Assembly: GCF_003814705.1 (NCBI RefSeq)
Contig: NZ_RKRA01000001.1
Span: 1,364,001-1,428,000, forward strand
DNA from: Georgenia muralis
GTDB taxonomy: Bacteria; Actinomycetota; Actinomycetes; Actinomycetales; Actinomycetaceae
Direction: 5' to 3'
DNA: 64,000 nt
In this document: piece by piece, positions 30,723 through 40,346 of the stretch
How positions within the stretch are numbered: position 1 is the stretch's first letter
How the letters are laid out: the number at the start of each line of letters is the position of its first letter
Notes under the pieces: model-generated
Databases searched by the model: none
What the model was told of the DNA's origin: nothing
The model's input: only the letters and a program-made list of their open reading frames with translations
Position numbers and translations under genes: made by a program

Positions 30723-31336
30723 GCAGGATCCTCGTCATCGACAACTACGACAGCTTCGTCTACACGATCGTCGGCTACCTCCAGCAGCTCGGCGCCCGGA
30801 CCACGGTCGTGCGCAACGACGAGGTGCCCGCACTGGACGGCTTCGACGGGGTGCTCGTCTCGCCCGGACCTGGGGCCCCCAAGGAGGCCGGCGCCTCGAT
30901 GGAGGTCATCGAGGCGTGCGCCGACCGCGAGCTGCCGATGCTGGGGGTGTGCCTGGGTCACCAGGCGCTCGGCGAGGTCTTCGGCGGCGTCGTGACCCAT
31001 GCCCCCGAGCTCATGCACGGAAGCACGTCCGTCGTGGAGCACACCGGCGAGGGGGTCTTCGACGGACTGCCGAGCCCGTTCACCGCCACGCGGTACCACT
31101 CCCTCGCCGTGGTCCGTGAGACGGTCCCCGACGAGCTGGTCATCACCGCGGCGACCGGCTCGGGCATCGTCATGGGCCTGCAGCACCGCACCCTGCCCCT
31201 GCACGGGGTCCAGTTCCACCCCGAGTCGGTGCTCACCGAGGGCGGGCACCGGCTGCTCGCGAACTGGCTCACCACGACCGGCGACGACGACGCGGTGGAC
31301 CGCTCGCAGGGACTGGCCCCCCTCGTGCGGAGGTAG
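30719..31336 (+). CDS. Glutamine amidotransferase, PabA/TrpG type
   Basis: A 205-residue class I glutamine amidotransferase that supplies ammonia for 4-amino-4-deoxychorismate (folate) or anthranilate synthesis. It begins SRILVIDNYDSFVYTIVGYL. The catalytic Cys is in LGVCLGHQALGE and the His-Glu pair is in GVQFHPESVLTEGG. Near-identical context in other actinobacteria is called either pabA or trpG; the partner subunit is not in the window. It converges on pknB with a two-base gap. Confidence 0.92.
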   Translation: MSRILVIDNYDSFVYTIVGYLQQLGARTTVVRNDEVPALDGFDGVLVSPGPGAPKEAGASMEVIEACADRELPMLGVCLGHQALGEVFGGVVTHAPELMHGSTSVVEHTGEGVFDGLPSPFTATRYHSLAVVRETVPDELVITAATGSGIVMGLQHRTLPLHGVQFHPESVLTEGGHRLLANWLTTTGDDDAVDRSQGLAPLVRR

Positions 31337-31338
31337 CC

Positions 31339-33192
31339 TCAGCCCTCGTCCGCCGGCGCCTCCGTGGGCGGCGCCGTGGTGGGCGGGGCCGTGGTGGGGG
31401 GCTCGGTCGTGGGGGGCTCGGTCGTCGGCGGCGCCGTCGTCGGCTCGGGCTCCGGCGGCGCGATCGCCACCGTGAGGGTCACGGTCGTGCCGCGCTCCAC
31501 GACACCCTCCGGGTGGGACTGCTCCAGGACGGTCCCGGGCGCGAAGTCGCCGGACTCCTGCTCGACGATCCGCACCCCCAGGTCGAGGTCGGAGAGGATC
31601 TGCGACGCCTCGGCCTCGGTCCGTCCGGTCAGGCCCGGCAGGTCGACGTTGGCGCTGGCGATGACCAGGTCCACGGTCGTCCCCGGCGGCACCGCCTCGC
31701 CGGCGGCGGGTGAGGAGCTGATGACGTCGCCGACGGCGACCGACGCGTCGACGTTCTCCTCGGTCACCCGGCCCCGCTCGAGCTCGGCACGCTGGAGCTC
31801 GGCGGTGGCCTGGTCCTGGTCGAGACCGCGCACGTCCGGCACCTCGACCGCGCTCGGGCCGGCCGAGAACGAGACGGTGACCGTCTCGCCCGTCTCGACC
31901 TCGGTCCCCACCGCCGGGGTGGCCTCGACGAAGAGCCCCTCCTCCACGGTGTCGGACTGGACCGCCTCCCCGAGGGCGAAGACGAGGCCGTCGGCCTCGA
32001 GCTCCTGGCGGGCCTCGACCTGGTCCATCCCGGTGAGGTCCGGGACGGCGACCACGGTGACCGGCGGCGGCTCGTCCTCGCGGGTGACGATGAGGGCGAC
32101 GATGCCGGCGGCGGCCGCCACGCCCAGCAGGGCGAGCAGCCAGACCCACCACCGCGAGCCGCGGCGGTCCTCGTCCTCGGGCGGCAGGCCGTTGCCGTTT
32201 CCGGCGGTCGTGGTGGGCGTGGCGGCGGTCATCGTGCGGGTGGCCGCGGCGGCGCCGAGCGGTGCCGTGGCCGCAGCCGCCCCGGCCGCCGCGCCCGCGG
32301 CCCAGAAGGCGGCGGTCGGGGCCTGGACCTGCCCACCGCGGACGGCGGCGAGGAGGTCGGTGCGCATGTGGGCGGCGTCGGCGTAGCGGTCCTCGCGGTC
32401 CTTCGCCAGCGACTTCAGGACCACCCGGTCGAGCACCTCGGGGATGTCGGGGGTGATGGTCGACGGCGCTTTCGGCATCTCCCGGACGTGCTGGTAGGCC
32501 ACGGCGACGGCGGAGTCCCCGGTGAAGGGCGGCTGGCCGGTGAGCAGCTCGAAGAGCAGGCACCCGGTCGAGTACAGGTCCGAGCGGGCGTCGACGACCT
32601 CGCCGCGGGCCTGCTCGGGCGAGAGGTACTGGGCGGTGCCCACGACGGCGTGGGTCTGCGTCATCGTCGCGGCCGAGTCCGCGATCGCCCGGGCGATGCC
32701 GAAGTCCATCACCTTCACCGCCCCGGTGGGGGTGAGCATGATGTTCCCGGGCTTGATGTCCCGGTGGACGATGCCCTCGCGGTGGGAGTACTCCAGCGCG
32801 GACAGGACGCCGGCGACGATCTCCACCGCCTCGTCGATCGGGACGGGGTCCCCGCCCGAGAGGAGGCTCCGGACCGTGTGCCCCTCCACGTACTCCATGA
32901 CGATGAACGGCACCGTGGTGGTCCGACCGGACGACGACGTGACCTGCTCCTCGCCCGTGTCGTACACCGCCACGATCGAGGGGTGGTTCAGCGCGGCCGA
33001 GGACTGCGCCTCGCGGCGGAACCGCGCCTGGAACGTGGCGTCACGGGCGAGGTCGCTGCGGAGCACCTTGATCGCCACGGTGCGCGAGAGCCGGCTGTCG
33101 TAGCCGATGTGCACCTCGGCCATGCCGCCGCGTCCGATGAGCTCGCCGACCTCGTAGCGGCCGGCAAGAACGCGCGGGATCTCGTCCACCAC
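31339..33192 (-). CDS. pknB: Ser/Thr protein kinase PknB with PASTA domains
   Basis: A 617-residue membrane kinase. The cytoplasmic kinase domain has the P-loop GRGGMAEVH, catalytic Lys K42, HRD 143-145 and DFG 163-165. A low-complexity linker leads to one TM helix (about 348-369). Outside lie three PASTA repeats (VAVPDLTGMD, VEVPDVRGLD, VDLPGLTGRT) that sense muropeptide or lipid II, then a Thr/Pro-rich tail of about 35 residues. Start: GTG 33192 in TAGTG overlap with pknA; a second GTG follows at once. Last gene of the fhaA-to-pknB operon. Confidence 0.96.
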   Translation of the reverse strand: MVDEIPRVLAGRYEVGELIGRGGMAEVHIGYDSRLSRTVAIKVLRSDLARDATFQARFRREAQSSAALNHPSIVAVYDTGEEQVTSSSGRTTTVPFIVMEYVEGHTVRSLLSGGDPVPIDEAVEIVAGVLSALEYSHREGIVHRDIKPGNIMLTPTGAVKVMDFGIARAIADSAATMTQTHAVVGTAQYLSPEQARGEVVDARSDLYSTGCLLFELLTGQPPFTGDSAVAVAYQHVREMPKAPSTITPDIPEVLDRVVLKSLAKDREDRYADAAHMRTDLLAAVRGGQVQAPTAAFWAAGAAAGAAAATAPLGAAAATRTMTAATPTTTAGNGNGLPPEDEDRRGSRWWVWLLALLGVAAAAGIVALIVTREDEPPPVTVVAVPDLTGMDQVEARQELEADGLVFALGEAVQSDTVEEGLFVEATPAVGTEVETGETVTVSFSAGPSAVEVPDVRGLDQDQATAELQRAELERGRVTEENVDASVAVGDVISSSPAAGEAVPPGTTVDLVIASANVDLPGLTGRTEAEASQILSDLDLGVRIVEQESGDFAPGTVLEQSHPEGVVERGTTVTLTVAIAPPEPEPTTAPPTTEPPTTEPPTTAPPTTAPPTEAPADEG

Positions 33193-34778
33193 TAGTCGTC
33201 CTTCTCTGTCGTGCGGATCTGCATCGTGCTCTCGGTCGCCGGCGGGCCGGCGGCGGAGCTCCCGCCCCGGCCCAGCGTACCGAGGGCCAGGAGGGCCAGG
33301 GCCACGAGGATCGCCAGGACCACCGCCATGGCGCGCAGCCAGATGCGGTCGGCGGCGACCTCCGTCCAGGTCGGGACGGTCCAGGAGCGCTGCGCCGCGC
33401 GGCGCAGCGCGCGGCGGGTGGCCGCCCGGTCCCCGCCGTCCTCGGCGCCGGCACGGGTGCGCGCGGGGTCGTGCGCCGCCGCGGGGGTGGTCGCGGACCG
33501 CAGCGTCCCGACCATGACGAGGTCGTCCGGGTGAGGAGCGGGGGCGTCGAGCCACGTCGCCCGTCGGGCTGCCGACGGCGGGGTGAGGGTCGCGGTGCGC
33601 GAGGCGCCGGGCGGGGCCGCGGCGGCGGTGCGGACCGCCGGCGGCGGTGCGGGCGGGCCCGCGACGGACGTCGACGACGGTGGGCCGGCGAACGCCGTCG
33701 ACCCGGGCGGCAGGGGGCGCTCACCGCCGCCACGCCGTGAGTCCGACGGCTCCCCCGGCGCCCCGGCCGTGCGGCCGCCCGGGGTGAGGGGCGAGCGGTC
33801 GGAGGCCCGGTGGATCTCGCGTCGACGGGGCAGGGGGTCCTCCGGTGCCCGGGCTCCGCGATCGGCCAGGGGCATCGCGCCGGTCGGCGGGGCGAGCAGG
33901 GACCGCCGGACCCGGTCGACGACCGGCTCGCGCCGGGTGCGCCGGGTGGGTGCGGCGCCCAGGTCGGCGGCCACGGTCTCCAGGGCGCGGGCGCACGCCA
34001 GCGCCGACGCGGGTCGGGCGGCGGGGTCCTTGGCGAGCATCTGCTCCACGACCGCCCGCAGCGGGGCGGGCACCGTGCCGGGCAGCGGTGGGAGGGGGGT
34101 GTTGACGTGGGCGAAGGCGATGTCGACCTGCGTCTCGCCGGTGAAGGGCCGGTGCCCGGCGAGGCACTCGTAGGCGAGGACGCCGAGCGCGTAGACGTCC
34201 CCGGCCGCCGTCGCCGGCTTGCCCATGGCCTGCTCGGGCGGGAGGTACTGGGCGGTGCCCATGACCATGCCGGCGGAGGTCATCGGCGCCTGGTTGGCGG
34301 CGAGGGAGATGCCGAAGTCGGTGAGCTTGACCTGTCCGCTGGCCCCGATGAGGACGTTGGCGGGCTTGACGTCGCGGTGGACGACGCCGGCGGTGTGCGC
34401 CGCGTGCAGCCCCCGGCAGGCCTGGACGAGGATCGGCACGAGGTCGGCCGGGGCGATCCTCCGCTCGCGCTCGAGCAGGTCGGCGAGGGTCTCGCCCCGG
34501 ACGAGCTCCATGACGAGGTAGCCCGAGCCCTCCTGCTCGCCGTGGTCGAGCAGCATCGCGAGGTTCTCGTGGCGCAGCCCCGCCGTGTTGCGCGCCTCGG
34601 CCCGCAGCCGGGAGAGGAAGAGCTCGTCGCCGGCCAGCTCGGCGCGCATGACCTTGGCCGCGACCGTGCGGCCGAGGCGCCGGTCGGTGGCCTCCCACAC
34701 CTCGCCCATGCCCCCGACGGCGATCCGGGTGGTCAGCTCGTACCGGGCGCCCAGGACCAGCCCGGCCTCGGGCCTCAC
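33192..34778 (-). CDS. pknA: Ser/Thr protein kinase PknA
   Basis: A 528-residue kinase with P-loop IAVGGMGEVWEA, K42, HRD 134-136 (VVHRDVKPANVL), and activation loop SAGMVMGTAQYLPPEQ. The kinase domain ends near 270. A long disordered Pro/Ala/Arg-rich juxtamembrane region follows, then one TM helix near the C-terminus (AMAVVLAILVALALLALGTL) with only a short outer tail, so it has no PASTA sensor. Start: GTG 34778, overlapping the pbpA stop (GTGA). Confidence 0.95.
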   Translation of the reverse strand: MRPEAGLVLGARYELTTRIAVGGMGEVWEATDRRLGRTVAAKVMRAELAGDELFLSRLRAEARNTAGLRHENLAMLLDHGEQEGSGYLVMELVRGETLADLLERERRIAPADLVPILVQACRGLHAAHTAGVVHRDVKPANVLIGASGQVKLTDFGISLAANQAPMTSAGMVMGTAQYLPPEQAMGKPATAAGDVYALGVLAYECLAGHRPFTGETQVDIAFAHVNTPLPPLPGTVPAPLRAVVEQMLAKDPAARPASALACARALETVAADLGAAPTRRTRREPVVDRVRRSLLAPPTGAMPLADRGARAPEDPLPRRREIHRASDRSPLTPGGRTAGAPGEPSDSRRGGGERPLPPGSTAFAGPPSSTSVAGPPAPPPAVRTAAAAPPGASRTATLTPPSAARRATWLDAPAPHPDDLVMVGTLRSATTPAAAHDPARTRAGAEDGGDRAATRRALRRAAQRSWTVPTWTEVAADRIWLRAMAVVLAILVALALLALGTLGRGGSSAAGPPATESTMQIRTTEKDD

Positions 34779-36211
34779 CGGAGCACCGCCTGCATGACCT
34801 CGCGCGCGATCGGACCGGCGTTCGTGCCGCCGTCGCCGCCGTTCTCCACGACGACGGCGACCGCCACCTGCGGGTCCTGCGCGGGGGCGAAGCCGATGAA
34901 CCACGCGTGGGGGTCGACGCCCTCGGCGTTCTCGGCGGTGCCGGTCTTGCCGGCCACCTCGACCCCCGGGATCTGTGCGGGTCCGCCGGTGCCGTCGGCG
35001 ACGACCTCGACCATCATCTGGGTCAGCGCCTCGGCGGTCCCGGCCGAGACCGACTCGCGCAGGTCGGTGGGCTCGGTCGTCGAGGCCACCTCGAGGTCGG
35101 CCGTGAGCTCGCGCGCGACGAGGTAGGGCTGCATCTGGATGCCGTCGTTGGCGACGGCCGCCGCGACCATCGCCATCTGCAGCGGGGTCACCCGGACGCT
35201 CGCCTCGCCGATACCGGACATCGCGAGCTCGGCCTGGCTCTCCGTCTCGGGGTAGCGCGAGGGCGTCACCTCGAGCGGCACGGCGAGCTCGGCGCCGAAG
35301 CCGAAGGCCTCCGCCTGCGCGCGCAGGTCCTCCTCGCCCAGGTCCATCGCGGCGAGGGCGAAGGGGGTGTTGCAGGACTGCCGGAAGGCGGCCACCAGCG
35401 TCACCTCGCCCGAGCCGTCGCCGCACGCCCGCTGCCCGGGGTTGCGCAGCACCGCCGTCGACTGGGGCAGCTCGAGCTCGGTGGGTGCCTCGACCATGGT
35501 CTCGGGGGTGGCGCCCGCCTCGAGCATCGCCGCGGCGGTGATCACCTTGAAGCTCGACCCGGGGGCGTACTGGTCGCCCGCGACGGCCCGGTTGACGAGC
35601 GGCTGGGCGGGGTCGGCGCTCAGCTCGGCGAACGCCGTCTCGGCCTCGGTCCGGGAGCGGGTCGCCAGCGCGTTGGGGTCGAAGCTCGGCGTGGAGACCA
35701 TCGCCAGGATGGCGCCGGTGGCCGGGTCGAGGGCGACGACGGCGCCCTCCCGGTCGCCGAGGCCGGCGATGGCGGCCTCCTGCGCGGCGGGGTCGAGGGT
35801 GAGCTCGACGGCGCCGCCCTGCGGCTGGTCGCCCGTGAAGAGGGACTGGATGCGCTCGAGGAGCAGCGAGCTGGAGGTTCCGTTCAGGACGTCGTTCGCG
35901 GCGAGCTCGAGACCGGTGATGGAGTTGAAGACCGTGGAGAAGTACCCGGTGACGTGGGCGTACGGCGCACCCGGGTCGTACGAGCGCTGGAACCCGTAGA
36001 CGTCGTCGACCGGCGTCGAGGTGGCCACCGGCGTGCCGGCGACGACGATCGGTCCGCGGTCCCGGCCGAACTCGCGGTACACGGTGCGCACGTTGCGCCC
36101 GTCGGCGTTGAGGTCGGGCGCCTGGAAGAACTGCACCGAGGTCACCGAGACGAACAGCGCCAGGAACATCACGGCGACGACCCCGGCGAGGCGGCGGATC
36201 TGGTCGTTCAC
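34775..36211 (-). CDS. pbpA: Penicillin-binding protein 2 (PbpA type transpeptidase)
   Basis: A 478-residue class B PBP that cross-links septal or lateral peptidoglycan. It has an N-terminal TM anchor (about 8-28) and a non-catalytic linker domain. The transpeptidase domain has S219-S-F-K222, S279-C-N281 and K422-T-G424. Start: GTG 36211, overlapping the rodA stop by four bases. It acts with the preceding SEDS glycosyltransferase, and its phosphorylation state may be set by the neighbouring kinases (family knowledge). Confidence 0.95.
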   Translation of the reverse strand: MNDQIRRLAGVVAVMFLALFVSVTSVQFFQAPDLNADGRNVRTVYREFGRDRGPIVVAGTPVATSTPVDDVYGFQRSYDPGAPYAHVTGYFSTVFNSITGLELAANDVLNGTSSSLLLERIQSLFTGDQPQGGAVELTLDPAAQEAAIAGLGDREGAVVALDPATGAILAMVSTPSFDPNALATRSRTEAETAFAELSADPAQPLVNRAVAGDQYAPGSSFKVITAAAMLEAGATPETMVEAPTELELPQSTAVLRNPGQRACGDGSGEVTLVAAFRQSCNTPFALAAMDLGEEDLRAQAEAFGFGAELAVPLEVTPSRYPETESQAELAMSGIGEASVRVTPLQMAMVAAAVANDGIQMQPYLVARELTADLEVASTTEPTDLRESVSAGTAEALTQMMVEVVADGTGGPAQIPGVEVAGKTGTAENAEGVDPHAWFIGFAPAQDPQVAVAVVVENGGDGGTNAGPIAREVMQAVLR

Positions 36212-37680
36212 CGGCGCACCACCTCGGTCGCCTGCCCGTCGTCGGGCCGGTCCGACCCGGGCGCGCGGCCCGCACCCGGCCTGCGGGCCCCCCCGGCGGA
36301 CGCCCCGCCGACCGGGATGACCTCACCCTCGCCCGCGGGAACGGCCGGCAGCGGCGGTGCGGGGCGGCGGGCGGCGTCGGAGATGCGCAGCAGCAGCGCG
36401 AGGATGATCCAGTTCGACACCAGCGAGGAGCCGCCGAGCGCCAGGAACGGCATCGTCAGGCCGGTGAGGGGGATGAGGCGGGTGATCCCGCCGACGACGA
36501 CGAACGCCTGGAAGGCGAGGACGAAGGCGAGGCCGGAGCCGAGGAGCTTGCCGAAGCCGTCGCGCACCCCGATGGCCGCGCGCATGCCCCGCTGCGCCAG
36601 GACGAGGTACATGAGGAGGATCGCGAGCAGGCCCGTCAGGCCCAGCTCCTCCCCGAGGGAGGCGACGATGAAGTCGGAGTTCGCGAACGGCACGAGCTGC
36701 GGCTCGCCCTCGCCCCAGCCGGTGCCCATGAGCCCGCCCGAGGCCATGCCGAACAGGCCCTGGACCAGCTGGCCCGAGCCGCCGGGGTCGCGGTTGTAGA
36801 ACTCGGGCTCGAGCGCGTGGAGCCAGACGTCGACGCGGGCCCCGACGTGGGGGAACAGGGCCGCGGCCGCCGCGGCGCCACCGGCGAAGAGGAGCAGGCC
36901 GATGAGGACCCAGCTCAGCCGCTCGGTGGCCACGTACAGCATGGCCACGAACAGGCCGAAGAAGAGCAGCGAGGTGCCCAGGTCGCGCTCGAGCACGAGG
37001 ACGACCAGGGAGACGCCCCAGGCCAGGAGGATGGGGCCGAGGTCGCGGGGCCGGGGCAGCTGCAGACCGAGGAGCTTCGGGCCAGCCAGGGCGAGGTTGT
37101 CCCGGTTGGAGACGAGGTAGCCGGCGAAGAAGACCGCGAGGACGATCTTGGCGAGCTCTGCGGGCTGGAAGGACATGCCGAGCAGGCGGATCCAGATGCG
37201 TGCGCCGTTGATGTTGACCCCGAGCCCGGGCAGCATCGGCAGCAGCAGGAGCACCAGACCGACGACCATCGCGGTGTAGGTGTAGCGGCGCAGGTGCCGG
37301 TGGTCACGCAGGAACCACAGGACCACCATCGCGGCGGTGGCCCCCACGAGCGTCCACAGCATCTGCCGGCTCGCGTTGCCGCCGTCGCCGAGGGCCAGGT
37401 CGATCCGGTAGATCATCGACAGCCCGATGCCGTTGAGGGCGACGACGATCGGCAGGAGGACCGGGTCGGCGTACGGGGCGCGCCAGCGCACCACGAGGTG
37501 CACGACGAGCGCCAGCCCCGCCAGCGCACCGCCGCGGGTGAGCAGGTCCGGGGGCAGCGTGCCCGTGACGGCGAGGGCGACCTGGGCGTAGGCGCCGAGC
37601 CCGACGAGCAGCGCGAGGACGAGCAGCCCGAGCTCCGCACCTCGTCCGGTGCGGGCCCGCTGCTCGGTGACGATCGCCAT
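36208..37680 (-). CDS. rodA: SEDS family peptidoglycan glycosyltransferase (FtsW/RodA)
   Basis: A 490-residue multi-pass membrane protein with at least ten TM segments. SEDS landmarks are FQPAELAKIVLAVFFAGYL, the ERDLGTSLLFFGLF region with its conserved acidic residue, and the ending GGSSLVSNWIILALLLRISDAARR. SEDS proteins polymerise lipid II. In this operon the product is generally called RodA or FtsW. Start: ATG 37680, sharing one base with the pstP stop (TGATG). The C-terminal ~60 residues are disordered and Gly/Arg-rich. Confidence 0.95.
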   Translation of the reverse strand: MAIVTEQRARTGRGAELGLLVLALLVGLGAYAQVALAVTGTLPPDLLTRGGALAGLALVVHLVVRWRAPYADPVLLPIVVALNGIGLSMIYRIDLALGDGGNASRQMLWTLVGATAAMVVLWFLRDHRHLRRYTYTAMVVGLVLLLLPMLPGLGVNINGARIWIRLLGMSFQPAELAKIVLAVFFAGYLVSNRDNLALAGPKLLGLQLPRPRDLGPILLAWGVSLVVLVLERDLGTSLLFFGLFVAMLYVATERLSWVLIGLLLFAGGAAAAAALFPHVGARVDVWLHALEPEFYNRDPGGSGQLVQGLFGMASGGLMGTGWGEGEPQLVPFANSDFIVASLGEELGLTGLLAILLMYLVLAQRGMRAAIGVRDGFGKLLGSGLAFVLAFQAFVVVGGITRLIPLTGLTMPFLALGGSSLVSNWIILALLLRISDAARRPAPPLPAVPAGEGEVIPVGGASAGGARRPGAGRAPGSDRPDDGQATEVVRR

Positions 37681-38987
37681 CAGCCTGCCCCGGTGGTCGC
37701 GGACTCGCTCGGACCGGGTTCCTCGGTCGCGCCGGGCTCCGTCGTCGCGCCGGGTTCCGTCGTCGCGGTGGGTTCCGGCCGTCGGGTCGGCTCCTCGACG
37801 ACGCTGGAGCGCAGGTTCTCCACCACGGTCTCGGCACCGGCGAGGGAGTCACGGGTGATGGGGCTGTCGAGGCGGTCCTGCGCGACCTGGGTGAGGTCGC
37901 CGACACGCAGGTCGGTGCGCTCGTGGAGGGTCGCCAGGCGCAGGGACCCGAGCTCCTGCGGGATGCCGCGGTAGATCGCCACGTACTGTCCCGACGGGGC
38001 GACGAAGTACTGGGTCTGGGTCCAGGACCACGCGGCCCAGAGACCGCCGGCCACCGCGGCGAGGATCAGCAGGGTCGCGACCACGACGCCGACCCAGCGC
38101 CGGCGGACCGGCTCGTCGTCGTCGTTGGCCTCGGCGGCGTCGGGGGAGGCGGCGCGCACGAGCGCGGCGGCTCGGGCGGCGGGACCGTCCCCGCCCCGGG
38201 TGGCGCGTCGCCGGTCGGCCGCCGCGGAGCCGACCACCTGCGGGGTGGTGTCCACGCTCTGCCCGGTGGGCAGCACGTCGGCGATGACGACCGTGACGTT
38301 GTCCGGGCCGCCCGCGCGCAGCGCGAGGGCGACGAGCTCGTCGGCGCAGGTGCCCGGGTCCTCGACCGTGGCGAGGGTGTCGGCGATGGTCTCGTTGGAG
38401 ACGACGCCGAAGAGGCCGTCGGAGGCCAGCAGCCAGCGGTCGCCGGCCCGGGTCTCGCGCAGCGACTCGTCGAGCTCGACCTCGCCGTCGTTGTCCCCCA
38501 GCGCCCGCAGGATGACGTTGCGCTGCGGGTGGCGCTCCGCCTGCTCCGGGGTGAGGCGCCCGGTCGAGACGAGGTACTGCACGAAGGTGTGGTCGGTGGT
38601 GACCTGGGTGAGCGTCCCGTCGCGCAGGAGGTAGGCGCGCGAGTCGCCGATGTGGACCATCGCCAGCTTGTTGCCCGAGCGCAGGATCGCCGTGCAGGTC
38701 GTGCCGAGGCCGGCGAGGTCCTCGTCGGCGTCCGAGCGCTCGACGAGCTCGGCGTGGGCCGAGGCCACCGCCCCGCGCAGCAGGTCCAGGAGATCGTCGG
38801 CGCCGTGGGCGTCGTCGAGGACGGCGAGGTGCGCGACGGCCACCGAGGACGCGACGTCGCCGCCGGCCGGTCCGCCCATGCCGTCGGCGAGGACGAGGAG
38901 GTGGGGGCCGGCGTAGCCCGAGTCCTGGTTGGACGCGCGGACGAGGCCGACGTCGGACCGGGCGGCGAAGCGCATCTGCAGGCTCAT
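37680..38987 (-). CDS. pstP: PP2C-type Ser/Thr phosphatase PstP
   Basis: A 435-residue phosphatase that reverses PknA/PknB phosphorylation. The PP2C motifs that hold two or three metal ions are DSGYAG, VLADGMGGPAGG, VHIGDSRAYLL, WLLASDGLFGV and GGPDNVTVVI (within the first ~235 residues). A cytoplasmic linker, one TM helix (WVGVVVATLLILAAVAGGLWAAW) and an outer domain with a Thr/Glu/Pro repeat tail follow. Start: ATG 38987 (MSLQMRFAARSD); a GTG at 38999 overlapping the fhaB stop is the alternative. Confidence 0.95.
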   Translation of the reverse strand: MSLQMRFAARSDVGLVRASNQDSGYAGPHLLVLADGMGGPAGGDVASSVAVAHLAVLDDAHGADDLLDLLRGAVASAHAELVERSDADEDLAGLGTTCTAILRSGNKLAMVHIGDSRAYLLRDGTLTQVTTDHTFVQYLVSTGRLTPEQAERHPQRNVILRALGDNDGEVELDESLRETRAGDRWLLASDGLFGVVSNETIADTLATVEDPGTCADELVALALRAGGPDNVTVVIADVLPTGQSVDTTPQVVGSAAADRRRATRGGDGPAARAAALVRAASPDAAEANDDDEPVRRRWVGVVVATLLILAAVAGGLWAAWSWTQTQYFVAPSGQYVAIYRGIPQELGSLRLATLHERTDLRVGDLTQVAQDRLDSPITRDSLAGAETVVENLRSSVVEEPTRRPEPTATTEPGATTEPGATEEPGPSESATTGAG

Positions 38988-38995
38988 CGCGGGGC

Positions 38996-39466
38996 TCACC
39001 GGCGCAGCTCGACGAGGGTCTGCCCGATGCGGACCGGGGTGCCGACCGGCAGCGGCACGGGCTGGTCGAGGCGCTCGCCGTTGACGTACGTGCCGTTCGT
39101 CGAGCGCAGGTCCTCCACCCACCAGCCGTCGTCCTTGGGGAAGAAGCGGGCGTGTCGGTTGGAGGAGTAGTCGTCGTCGAGGACGAGCGTGCAGGCAGCG
39201 GCCCGGCCGACGAGGATCGACGAGGCGCCCAGCGGGATGGTCGTGCCGGCGAGGGGGCCCTGGGTCACCACGAGCCGGCTCGGGCCGTTGCGGGCCGCCG
39301 GCCGGGAGGGCCGGGGCGACGGGCGGCGGGGGCCACGGCCGGGCCCCCGCGGGGTGACCTTGGTGCCGAAGATGTCGTTGCGCAGCACGACCAGGGCCGC
39401 CACGACGAAGAGCCACAGCACCAGGAGGTAGCCCACGCGCAGCAGGGTGACGACGAGCTCGCTCAT
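38996..39466 (-). CDS. fhaB: FHA-domain protein FhaB (FipA type)
   Basis: A 156-residue protein. One N-terminal TM helix (LVVTLLRVGYLLVLWLFVVAALVVL) is followed by a basic Pro/Arg linker and an FHA domain (about 75-155). The FHA domain has the phosphothreonine-binding residues in SILVGRAA, SSNRHARFF and LRSTNGTYVNG. FhaB/FipA links PknA/B signalling to FtsZ and FtsQ in mycobacteria (family knowledge). Start: ATG 39466, 10 bp after the fhaA stop. Confidence 0.94.
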   Translation of the reverse strand: MSELVVTLLRVGYLLVLWLFVVAALVVLRNDIFGTKVTPRGPGRGPRRPSPRPSRPAARNGPSRLVVTQGPLAGTTIPLGASSILVGRAAACTLVLDDDYSSNRHARFFPKDDGWWVEDLRSTNGTYVNGERLDQPVPLPVGTPVRIGQTLVELRR

Positions 39467-39476
39467 CCGGCGGGGC

Positions 39477-40187
39477 TCACCGGGCGTCGTCGGCGTCGTC
39501 GGCGCCGGTCCAGAACATGATCCGGGTGCGGCCGATCGTGATGGTGTTGCCGTCCACGAGGGTGGCCGCGTCGATGCGGTGGCCCTCGACGAAGGTGCCG
39601 TTGGTCGAGCCCAGGTCGGTGGCGATGACGCCCCCGGGGGTCACCCGGATCTCGAGGTGGCGCCGGGAGACACCGGAGTCGTCGACGATGATGTCGGCCT
39701 CACTGCCCCGGCCGACGACCGTGACGGGCCCGGTGAGGAGGTAGCGCTGACCGTCGATGTCGACGATGGGGTGGCGCGCGCTCGGGGCGGTCGTCGTCGC
39801 GGGGGCGACCGCGCCGCGCCGGGTGGCCGACCGCACGGTGAAGCGGCCGGTCGTCAGGGCCTCGTCCTGCTCGAACGCCACCTCGACCGGGCCGACGAAG
39901 GAGTACCGCTGGGACTGGGCGTGCTCGGTGGCTGCGCCGGCCATCTCGTCGGCCAGGGCATCGGCGCCCCACTGGTCGATCTGCTCGAGGTCGGAGGGGG
40001 CGAGCTGCACGACGAAGTCGTTCGGCACGACCGTGCGCTCGCGGGAGACCGCGGCGGCGCGCTCGTCCATCTCGCGGCGGATCGCCGAGGCGAGCTCCAC
40101 GGGCTTGACCTCGCTGCGGAACGCCTTGGCGAAGGCGGTGGAGACGACGTGCTCGACGCCCTTCTCGAAGCGGTCCAGCAGACCCAT
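39477..40187 (-). CDS. fhaA: FHA-domain protein FhaA (DUF3662-FHA)
   Basis: A 236-residue protein. The N-terminal DUF3662 domain begins MGLLDRFEKGVEHVVSTAFAKAF and covers ~1-115. The C-terminal FHA domain has VVGRGSEADIIVDDSGVSRRHLEI and STNGTFVEGHRI. It is shorter than the mycobacterial homologue because the linker between the domains is only about 25 residues. First gene of the leftward operon. Start: ATG 40187 with AAGGAGC seven bases upstream; a frame continuing through the 22-bp repeat was rejected. Confidence 0.94.
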   Translation of the reverse strand: MGLLDRFEKGVEHVVSTAFAKAFRSEVKPVELASAIRREMDERAAAVSRERTVVPNDFVVQLAPSDLEQIDQWGADALADEMAGAATEHAQSQRYSFVGPVEVAFEQDEALTTGRFTVRSATRRGAVAPATTTAPSARHPIVDIDGQRYLLTGPVTVVGRGSEADIIVDDSGVSRRHLEIRVTPGGVIATDLGSTNGTFVEGHRIDAATLVDGNTITIGRTRIMFWTGADDADDAR

Positions 40188-40346
40188 GGCACCGCTCCTT
40201 CCCGCTGTCGGTCGTCCCGCCGGCCGGACGTCCCGGACGGACGTCTCGGCACCGGCACAGGTCCGGCTCGGTCGATCGTAACGAGAAGCCCCCGGATTTC
40301 GCGCACCGTGGCGTCCCGGCGCGGCACCGCCGGTGCGTGGTCGCAC